From an uncultured Ktedonobacteraceae bacterium (GTDB lineage: Bacteria > Chloroflexota > Ktedonobacteria > Ktedonobacterales > Ktedonobacteraceae): 7,419 nt of DNA. The translations under genes and the position numbers were made by a program. The notes under the pieces were generated by a model that saw only the letters and a program-made list of their open reading frames with translations, was not told the origin of the DNA and made no database searches. The stretch is from assembly GCA_955652655.1 (NCBI GenBank), contig CATPCK010000193.1, forward strand, positions 1 to 7,419, read 5' to 3'. This document shows, in pieces, positions 1-5,118 of this stretch. The stretch's first letter is position 1; each line of letters opens with the position of its first letter.

Positions 1-1372
1 CGCCGATCACGTTGAGGAGCGACTCCTTGGCAGCCACGTCAACACCAACTGTCGGCGTAACCGCGACCAGCACCGCCGGCTGCCGGGCGAGCGCTCGCCC
101 GACAACGACCTTCTGCTGGTTCCCCCCACTCAACTGCCCGACCCGCTGATCGAGGCCGCTGGTCACGATACCCAGCTGTTCCACCAGGTCGGCCGCGACT
201 CTGTCGCGGCCCGAGCGCGAAACGATCCCCCATCTCGATAGACGGTCGAGGATGTATAAAGTCAGGTTCTCGCCCACCCCGAGGTAAGGAACGAAGCCGC
301 GCGCGTGACGGTCCTCAGGTACATACGTAACGCCTTGTTGGAGGGTTGCATCCACCCTGCCTGCATGGATCGCTTTGCCGTCCAGCCTGATCTCACCCGA
401 TACCGGCTTCACCAGGCCGGCCACGGCGTCTGCAACGGTCGCGGTACCGGAGCCCTGCAGCCCGACCAGGCCAACGCACTCGCCCGGGCTCACCGAAAAG
501 CTCACATCCTGTACCGGACCTAACATGGCCGGCACACGCAGGTGTGAAATTTCGAGCCGCGGCCGGGCCTGCGCGATGGCTCGCATCGGGGCGGCGATCT
601 CCGTCGCTCGCTGCGGAGCAACCCCGACCATAGCCTCGACCAGGCGGTCCTGCTTGATTTCGCCGACCGGCTCGCTCAGCACGCGCTTGCCGTCGCGCAG
701 CACGGTAACCTGGTCGCACACCTCGTAGATCTCCTCCAGGTGATGGGAGATGTAGAGAATACCGACTCCGCTCCCTTTGAGACGGCGGATCCTTTCAAAC
801 AGGCGTTCGATAGCGGTCTTCTCAAGCGATGCTGTAGGCTCGTCGAGGATCAGGAAGCGCGCGCCGACTGAAAGGGCGCGCGCAATCTCGACCACCTGGC
901 GCTGCTCAACGGTGAGGTCCCGTGCGAGACGGTTGACGTCCAGGTCGAAGCCCCAGTCGAGCATGACCTGCCGCGCGCGGGACCGCATGGCACGCCAGTT
1001 GACGATATCGTGGTTATTCCCCGTCGCGCGATTGAGGAAGACGTTTTCGGCGACCGTAAGGCTGGGCACCACCATCGACTTCTGGTAGACACACGCGACC
1101 AGGCGCTGCCAGCTGGCGCGATCCACCAGGGCTGGCGCAGCCTCTGCCCCGAGCCTGACAACGCCGCGATCAGGCCGGATCAGGCCGGTGAAGATCGCCA
1201 CCAGGGTGGATTTCCCGGCGCCGTTGCGCCCAACCAGTCCGTGGCATTCACTGGCCCCGACGTCGAGTGATACGTCGCGAAGCGCCTGGGTTTCACCAAA
1301 GGCTTTCCAGACGCCCTGCGCCACGCCAACGGAGAGCCGGACTGCGGCCGGCCCTCCGCTCACAGGTTCCAT
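1..1372 (-). CDS. Sugar ABC transporter ATP-binding protein, RbsA/MglA type (C-terminus beyond left edge)
   Basis: Cytoplasmic ATPase that powers uptake of a monosaccharide by a CUT2-type importer. The frame is open from an ATG at 1372 to the window edge: 457 residues, against about 500 in RbsA, so only the last 40-50 are missing. NBD1 has Walker A GRNGAGKST (48-56), Q-loop Gln97, a degenerate signature LTVEQRQ (153-159), Walker B LILDEPT (174-180) and switch His210. NBD2 has Walker A GLQGSGTAT (304-312, no Lys), VPEDR (351-355), a canonical LSGGNQQ signature (414-420) and a Walker B changed to VLVAVTPT (434-441). One composite ATP site is therefore intact and the other degenerate. A GGAGG at 1385-1389 lies 12 nt before the ATG and 9 nt before an adjacent in-frame GTG (1373-1375), which could be the true start. 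It lies 54 nt downstream of the binding-protein gene, presumably in one operon. Family assignment is firm; the sugar is not determined. Confidence 0.93.
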   Translation of the reverse strand, partial: MEPVSGGPAAVRLSVGVAQGVWKAFGETQALRDVSLDVGASECHGLVGRNGAGKSTLVAIFTGLIRPDRGVVRLGAEAAPALVDRASWQRLVACVYQKSMVVPSLTVAENVFLNRATGNNHDIVNWRAMRSRARQVMLDWGFDLDVNRLARDLTVEQRQVVEIARALSVGARFLILDEPTASLEKTAIERLFERIRRLKGSGVGILYISHHLEEIYEVCDQVTVLRDGKRVLSEPVGEIKQDRLVEAMVGVAPQRATEIAAPMRAIAQARPRLEISHLRVPAMLGPVQDVSFSVSPGECVGLVGLQGSGTATVADAVAGLVKPVSGEIRLDGKAIHAGRVDATLQQGVTYVPEDRHARGFVPYLGVGENLTLYILDRLSRWGIVSRSGRDRVAADLVEQLGIVTSGLDQRVGQLSGGNQQKVVVGRALARQPAVLVAVTPTVGVDVAAKESLLNVIG

Positions 1373-1414
1373 CACGAATTCGATCCTCCGTTCACAGGGT
1401 CCGTCACGATCCCG
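1351..1414 (-). repeat. Imperfect 32-nt tandem duplication spanning the ATPase start
   Basis: Two adjacent copies of a 32-nt unit lie at 1383-1414 and 1351-1382. Their 23-nt cores (1385-1407 and 1353-1375) match at 20 of 23 positions; on the minus strand both begin GTGA and end CGGAGG. The GGAGG of the upstream copy serves as the ribosome-binding site for the start codon in the downstream copy. The second copy encodes the first residues of the ATPase. Since 32 is not a multiple of 3, the copies are read in different frames. Confidence 0.7.
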
Positions 1415-1426
1415 AGCGCAATTTTC

Positions 1427-2512
1427 TCAGCCATTGGACTTCGAGTTTCCCCAAAGGTTCGGGTCGTTGACGTTGTTCTTGTCCACCACGGGCGCCGGCA
1501 GCGCGTCCTCGAGGTTGCCTTGTAGGGAGACGATCGTGCTCTTGTGGTCGGTGGTCTGGCCGGCTGAGTAGGTCTTCCCCTCGAGTGCCTGCCGCGCGTA
1601 GAAGACTGCATACTGCGCGTAGGAGTTGGCCGGCTGCGAAATGGTCCCGTCGAGCTTGCTGGTGCGGATCAGCGCGTGCTCATGCGGCACGCCGTCGTTG
1701 CCGATCAAGACGATATGCGATGAGCTGCCCACCGGGGTAAACTTGCCGGCAGCTTGCTCGGCCGCCAGAATGCCGTCCTCGGGTGCGCCCCACTCGACGT
1801 AGATGCCCTTCAGGTCCGGGTACGTGCTCAGCGCCGTCTTGGCGTCGTTGACTGCGGTCGGCGTGTCCCATTTCGTTGCGTACTCAACGGTCTGGAAGTT
1901 CGGATAGCTCGACTTAATGACCTTGTTGCAGCCATCCGTCCGGTCCTTACCGTTCAGGGAGGCGAGATCCCCCTCCAGGATCGCGATGTGGCCGCTGCTA
2001 CCAGTTGCATGTGTGGCGATGAACTTGCAGGAGTTCTGCCCATACAGCACGTTGTCGGCGCGCACGATCATGAAAACCTTGCCGCTGCTTGGCGCGACAT
2101 CTACGCTGACCACGGGGATGTTCTTGCTGGCGGCGTAATCGAGCGCGGGCGCGATCGCGGCGCTGTCCACCGGGTTGACGATCAGCGCCTGGGCGCCTTC
2201 CTGGATCAGCGTGTGGATGTCCGTGATCTGCTTGGCGGCGTCATTGTTGGCGACCAGCGGCCCGATCAGCGTGGCGTCGTACTGAGACGCGAACTTTGTC
2301 TCATACGAGATGTAGTTGGTCCAGAAGTCGGTGTTGTTGAAGGTCAACGAAACACCGAGCTTGAAACTCGTGCCCGGTGCGAGCTTATTTCCTGAGGACG
2401 ATGTGCTGCTTGACGTGCCACCTGATGTGCCGCCGCACGCCGCCAGGATTATCGCGGCTACGAAGACGAGCGCACCCAGCGCTCGAAGACGACTGGCGAA
2501 CTTCGCTTTCAT
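1427..2512 (-). CDS. Sugar ABC transporter substrate-binding lipoprotein (RbsB-like, Peripla_BP_4 fold)
   Basis: Extracytoplasmic sugar-binding protein of 361 aa that delivers ligand to the importer. Residues 1-25 form a lipoprotein signal peptide (MKAKFASRLR, hydrophobic core, LAAC lipobox with Cys26), followed by a Gly/Ser/Thr linker (27-41). The binding fold starts near 50 (FKLGVSLT). Family landmarks are NPVDSAAIAPALDYA (113-127), IPVVSVDV (132-139), NGKDRTDG (187-194, Arg191 in the position of the RbsB ligand-binding Arg) and IGNDGVP (270-276). Aromatic FW (63-64) may stack on the sugar. The ATG at 2512 follows GGAGG (2521-2525) by 8 nt and is where the signal peptide begins; an in-frame upstream start at 2587 would bury the signal and lies in the promoter. 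It is the first gene of the leftward operon. The next gene is a fuconate dehydratase on the other strand, so L-fucose or a related sugar is a reasonable ligand guess, unproven. Confidence 0.93.
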   Translation of the reverse strand: MKAKFASRLRALGALVFVAAIILAACGGTSGGTSSSTSSSGNKLAPGTSFKLGVSLTFNNTDFWTNYISYETKFASQYDATLIGPLVANNDAAKQITDIHTLIQEGAQALIVNPVDSAAIAPALDYAASKNIPVVSVDVAPSSGKVFMIVRADNVLYGQNSCKFIATHATGSSGHIAILEGDLASLNGKDRTDGCNKVIKSSYPNFQTVEYATKWDTPTAVNDAKTALSTYPDLKGIYVEWGAPEDGILAAEQAAGKFTPVGSSSHIVLIGNDGVPHEHALIRTSKLDGTISQPANSYAQYAVFYARQALEGKTYSAGQTTDHKSTIVSLQGNLEDALPAPVVDKNNVNDPNLWGNSKSNG

Positions 2513-2559
2513 GGTTTTCTCCTCCCGGGTGTCGGATTGACAAATTCTGGCAAAAATAA

Positions 2560-2572
2560 TATACTGTATACA
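2560..2572. promoter_or_regulatory. Candidate GntR-family operator (TGTATACA palindrome)
   Basis: Two overlapping dyads are visible: a perfect 8-bp TGTATACA at 2565-2572 and TATAC-T-GTATA at 2560-2570. The core resembles the GntR operator of the Bacillus subtilis gluconate operon, whose centre is TTGTATACAA (recalled family knowledge). It lies at or just after the predicted start site of the binding-protein operon, where a bound repressor would block transcription. The divergent GntR/FCD regulator is the natural candidate to bind it; this is inferred. Confidence 0.45.
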
Positions 2573-2578
2573 AAATTC

Positions 2579-2613
2579 AGAATACATTATACATAGGCAA
2601 AAGTCAAGAGCAA
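2579..2613 (-). promoter_or_regulatory. Predicted sigma-70-type promoter of the binding-protein operon
   Basis: Two overlapping readings on the minus strand are possible. One is TTGACT (2602-2607), 17 nt, TATTCT (2579-2584). The other is TTGCTC (2608-2613), 16 nt, TATAAT (2586-2591). Both give a start site in about 2572-2580, leaving a leader of roughly 60-70 nt with a good Shine-Dalgarno before the ATG at 2512. The block TTGCTCTTGAC here recurs exactly before the ROK gene. Confidence 0.6.
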
Positions 2614-2644
2614 GCAGAAAAATATGCTCGAGGCTACTTTAGTG

Positions 2645-2656
2645 GAGCATTCGCTC
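2645..2656. promoter_or_regulatory. Candidate dyad GAGC-N4-GCTC
   Basis: GAGCATTCGCTC is a dyad with 4-bp arms. It matches the GAACATTTGTTC dyad before the ROK gene at 9 of 12 positions, and two of the three differences are a symmetric pair that preserves the dyad. It may be a weaker site for the same regulator, but so short a match could be chance. Confidence 0.25.
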
Positions 2657-2829
2657 ATTCCCGGGGAAACCGTAGGTGCCGATTTATCGTGCACACAGCC
2701 GATTGATCGGCTCTGGTTCTCATGCACGCATTTCCCGAATGCACCATTTAGTTCGGATGAAGATAAGTTTCCGGTGGCTTGGGAGTGGAGTTGCCCATCT
2801 ATCCTCAAGTTGAGCAGAATGGAGAAATA

Positions 2830-3603
2830 ATGAAGGCAAAAGCATCGGTTGAACCAGAAGAGGGAAGCGTAAACTGGAATGCTCATGTAATTGACGAAAA
2901 CTTGAGCGCTGAGGTATTTGAACTTCTCTGGGGACACGACCGCAGTGCTATTCCTACTGCGGTGGATTATGCCTATGAGCAAATCTGGAAGCAACTGGTG
3001 TTCTCTAATGAGCGAAAAGAGCAGAGGCTTTCCGATGTGACTTTCGCTGAAAAGTTAGGCGTGAGCCGCACCCCGGTTCGCCAGTCATTAGAGCGCCTGG
3101 TACAGGATGGCCTGGTGCGTTCCGACCCACGTCGCGGTTTCTGGACGCGTGTATTTACCGTACAGGACATTCATGAGATCTACGATTTGCGTAGTGCACT
3201 CGAGGTTTTAGCCTTACGCCTCGCTGCCCCTCGGCTCGATCCTGAGGATCTCAGATCACAGCTCGATCTCCTCTACAACGTGCGCGAGCAGCTCGATCAG
3301 CGCCCTATCTCGCTCTTTCTCCAATGTGACTTCCGCCTTCATACACTGCTCATTCGCGCCTCGGGCAATGGCCGGCTTATAAATTACCTCTCCACACTCC
3401 GCAGTCAGTTCAGCATGTTCCAGATAAAGGATACCATGTACCCACAGCGCATGGAGGCCGCGCTCGATGATCATGAGCAGATCTTATTGGCTCTGCTCGA
3501 GGAAAACATTGATAAAGCTGCAGCATTTCTAGCTGAGCATATCGCCCATGCCAAGGCGCATGTCTTAGCCGATATTTTTGAAGAGCAGGAAATTTCCTCG
3601 TAG
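2830..3603 (+). CDS. GntR-family transcriptional regulator, FadR subfamily with FCD ligand domain
   Basis: DNA-binding regulator of 257 aa. An N-terminal extension of about 40 residues precedes the winged helix (about 41-108), whose recognition segment is LGVSRTPVRQSLERL (76-90) followed by the wing GLVRSDPRRGFW. The C-terminal all-helical FCD domain (about 113-243) keeps the expected metal/ligand residues: Asp167 and His171 (DFRLH), His215 (DDHEQ) and a late histidine, His237 or His240. FCD regulators typically sense small carboxylates, often sugar acids, so L-fuconate or its dehydration product is a plausible effector. The ATG at 2830 has GGAG (2821-2824) 5 nt upstream; an in-frame TTG at 2779 lacks a good ribosome-binding site. 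It ends 50 nt before fucD on the same strand and diverges from the transporter genes, the usual place for a local repressor. Target and effector are inferred. Confidence 0.93.
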   Translation: MKAKASVEPEEGSVNWNAHVIDENLSAEVFELLWGHDRSAIPTAVDYAYEQIWKQLVFSNERKEQRLSDVTFAEKLGVSRTPVRQSLERLVQDGLVRSDPRRGFWTRVFTVQDIHEIYDLRSALEVLALRLAAPRLDPEDLRSQLDLLYNVREQLDQRPISLFLQCDFRLHTLLIRASGNGRLINYLSTLRSQFSMFQIKDTMYPQRMEAALDDHEQILLALLEENIDKAAAFLAEHIAHAKAHVLADIFEEQEISS

Positions 3604-3653
3604 CGTTGGGTTATCTCGACCTGGAGGATTATCGCTTTACAGGAGAAGAAGCT

Positions 3654-4964
3654 ATGCCCATCACTATTACCGGTTTCATGGCGTATGATATTCGCTTTCC
3701 CACGTCACGGTCTCTTGCAGGTTCTGATGCGATGAATCCTGCGCCAGACTACTCGGCGGCCTATGTCATCCTTTATACGGATAGTCCTCATGGGTTGGCT
3801 GGCCACGGCCTCACCTTCACTATCGGGCGTGGTACTGAGATTTGTGTGGCAGCTATTAATGCATTTGCACCGCTCATCATAGGACGTACATTGGAGTCTT
3901 TGACAGAAGACATGGCGCAGTTTTGGCGCATGATAACAGGGGAAAGCCAGTTGCGCTGGCTCGGACCGGAAAAAGGTGTCATCCACCTCGCAACTGCTGC
4001 CGTAGTGAACGCCGTGTGGGATCTCTATGCTAAGGCGGAGAACAAGCCGCTCTGGAAACTGCTCGTGGATATGTCACCGGAACAATTGGTGTCTTGCATC
4101 GACTTTCGTTACATCACCGATGCCCTGACCCCTGATGAGGCGCTGGACTTGCTGCGACGCCAGGTACCGGCCAAAGCGCAGCGTGAGGCAGAGATGCTCC
4201 AGCATGGCTTCCCCGCCTATACAACCGGGGCCGGCTGGTCAGGCTATAGCGATGAGCAGATGCGCCAGCTCTGCCGCGAAGCGCTGGCTAATGGCTGGCG
4301 GCACTTCAAGATGAAGGTCGGCCTTGGCCTGGAGGACGACCTGCGCCGTGCGCGCATCATGCGCGAAGAGATCGGGCCGGAGAGCATCTTGATGCTCGAC
4401 GCAAATCAGGTATGGGGGGTCAACGAGGCTATCGCTGCCATGCGGCACCTGGCGGCTTTCGACCCCCTCTGGATTGAAGAGCCCACCAGCCCGGACGATA
4501 TTCTTGGACATGCCGCGATCGCGCGTGCCGTCGCGCCGATTCGCGTTGCCACCGGTGAGCATGTGCAGAATCGCATCATCTTCAAACAACTATTTCAGAC
4601 CAACGCCATCGGCATCTGCCAGATCGATGCTTGCCGCGTCGGTGGGGTAAACGAGGTCCTGGCGATTCTCCTCATGGCCGCCAGGTTCGGCATCCCGGTC
4701 TGTCCACACGCGGGCGGCGTTGGCTTGTCTGAATATGTGCAGCATCTCTCGCTCTTCGACTACATCGCGATCAGCGGCTCGCTGGAGAACCGCATGATCG
4801 AGTACACTCCCCACTTGCACGAGCATTTTGTGCACCCGGTCATCGTCAAAGGTGGGCGCTACATGCCTCCAGACGCGCCAGGGTACAGTGTGACGATGCA
4901 TCTCGCGTCGATAGCCGCCTACTCGTATCCCAATGGGTCGGCGTGGACAGTTGAAAGAAGTTAG
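3654..4964 (+). CDS. fucD: L-fuconate dehydratase (enolase superfamily)
   Basis: Cytoplasmic Mg2+-dependent enzyme of 436 aa that removes water from L-fuconate to give 2-keto-3-deoxy-L-fuconate in non-phosphorylative L-fucose breakdown. It agrees, from memory, along nearly its whole length with the characterised Xanthomonas enzyme and human ENOSF1, e.g. DIRFPTSR, DAMNPAPDYSAAY, FTIGRG, SQLRWLGPEKGV, YPAYTT-like FPAYTTG and HAGGVGLSEYVQH. Catalytic residues are in place: Lys219 and Lys221 (KMKVG), metal ligands Asp249 (LDANQ), Glu275 (IEEPTSPDD) and Glu302 (TGEH), then Asp325 (QIDACR), His352 (PHAGG) and Glu383. The ATG at 3654 has AGGAG (3641-3645) 8 nt upstream and matches the family's N-terminus; the frame is open further upstream to 3606 but without a ribosome-binding site. 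Probably co-transcribed with gntR. Some relatives accept other acid sugars such as L-galactonate or D-arabinonate, so the physiological substrate is likely but not certain. Confidence 0.95.
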   Translation: MPITITGFMAYDIRFPTSRSLAGSDAMNPAPDYSAAYVILYTDSPHGLAGHGLTFTIGRGTEICVAAINAFAPLIIGRTLESLTEDMAQFWRMITGESQLRWLGPEKGVIHLATAAVVNAVWDLYAKAENKPLWKLLVDMSPEQLVSCIDFRYITDALTPDEALDLLRRQVPAKAQREAEMLQHGFPAYTTGAGWSGYSDEQMRQLCREALANGWRHFKMKVGLGLEDDLRRARIMREEIGPESILMLDANQVWGVNEAIAAMRHLAAFDPLWIEEPTSPDDILGHAAIARAVAPIRVATGEHVQNRIIFKQLFQTNAIGICQIDACRVGGVNEVLAILLMAARFGIPVCPHAGGVGLSEYVQHLSLFDYIAISGSLENRMIEYTPHLHEHFVHPVIVKGGRYMPPDAPGYSVTMHLASIAAYSYPNGSAWTVERS

Positions 4965-4970
4965 CCACTC

Positions 4971-4995
4971 GAACGTTTGCTCTTGACAAATGTTC
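4971..4995. promoter_or_regulatory. Two adjacent GAAC-N4-GTTC-like sites at the -35 region of the ROK promoter
   Basis: GAACGTTTGCTC (4971-4982) matches the perfect dyad GAACATTTGTTC found downstream at 5073-5084 at 10 of 12 positions. TGACAAATGTTC (4984-4995) matches its reverse complement at 10 of 12 and overlaps the -35 hexamer. With the downstream copy this makes three related sites around one promoter, a layout that suits repression, possibly with looping. The binding protein is unknown. Confidence 0.4.
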
Positions 4996-5012
4996 TCAAT
5001 GCTATGTATACT
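4983..5012 (+). promoter_or_regulatory. Predicted strong promoter of the ROK gene
   Basis: TTGACA (4983-4988) is a perfect -35 hexamer, followed after 18 nt by TATACT (5007-5012), one mismatch from consensus. The start site would be near 5019, giving a leader of about 100 nt that holds further dyads. Its position soon after fucD ends at 4964 suggests that the ROK gene is transcribed separately from gntR-fucD. Confidence 0.7.
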
Positions 5013-5034
5013 TATTTTACATAAAATGTTGTAA
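5003..5034. promoter_or_regulatory. Overlapping AT-rich dyads at the ROK transcription start
   Basis: TATGTA (5003-5008) is the inverted partner of TACATA (5018-5023). ACAT-AAA-ATGT (5019-5029) and TTACA/TGTAA (5017-5021, 5030-5034) nest beside it. GTATAC at 5006-5011 also occurs in the palindrome before the binding-protein gene. The placement over the -10 and start site fits an operator, perhaps for the GntR protein, but AT-rich DNA makes short dyads by chance. Confidence 0.35.
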
Positions 5035-5063
5035 TTGTTCGTACGCACATCTTACTAAACCTT

Positions 5064-5091
5064 TTGAAATAGGAACATTTGTTCTATTCAA
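5064..5091. promoter_or_regulatory. Long imperfect inverted repeat in the ROK leader, containing GAACATTTGTTC
   Basis: The left arm TTGAAATAGGAACA (5064-5077) pairs with the right arm TGTTCTATTCAA (5080-5091) over 12 pairs with two single-base bulges. The centre is the perfect dyad GAACA-TT-TGTTC (5073-5084). It could act as a protein-binding operator or, in RNA, as a hairpin ending 27 nt before the ATG. The core also fits the GAAC-N4-GTTC pattern of Gram-positive LexA boxes, an alternative reading given no other SOS signal here. Confidence 0.5.
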
Positions 5092-5118
5092 ATACTAGAA
5101 TCACAGGTGTGTCAATAC

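Larger units (their letters stand above)
2513..2829. other. Divergent intergenic region between binding-protein and gntR genes
   Basis: A stretch of 317 bases with the leftward promoter and a GntR-like palindrome at its left end (2560-2613). It also holds a GAGC-N4-GCTC dyad (2645-2656), a 6-bp hairpin AGCCGA-TTGA-TCGGCT (2697-2712) and a weak GCATT/AATGC dyad (2728-2742). I found no convincing -35/-10 pair for the rightward gntR-fucD unit. Short open frames on both strands here have no recognisable product. Confidence 0.6.

Noticed and set aside
1754..2395. 213-codon plus-strand open frame
   Set aside because: It is antisense to the well-supported binding-protein gene, has a composition-driven sequence and shows no recognisable domain.
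2513..2587. Upstream start for the binding protein at 2587
   Set aside because: It would put 25 residues before the lipoprotein signal and lies on the predicted promoter; the ATG at 2512 has a strong Shine-Dalgarno.
2697..2712. Riboswitch or attenuator in the gntR leader
   Set aside because: There is only one 6-bp hairpin, with no known riboswitch core and no T-run.
2587..2994. 135-codon minus-strand open frame across the divergent region
   Set aside because: It overlaps the start of gntR antisense, covers promoter DNA and shows no family features.
4590..5048. 152-codon minus-strand open frame at the end of fucD
   Set aside because: It is antisense to conserved fucD coding sequence and the ROK promoter, with no known domain.
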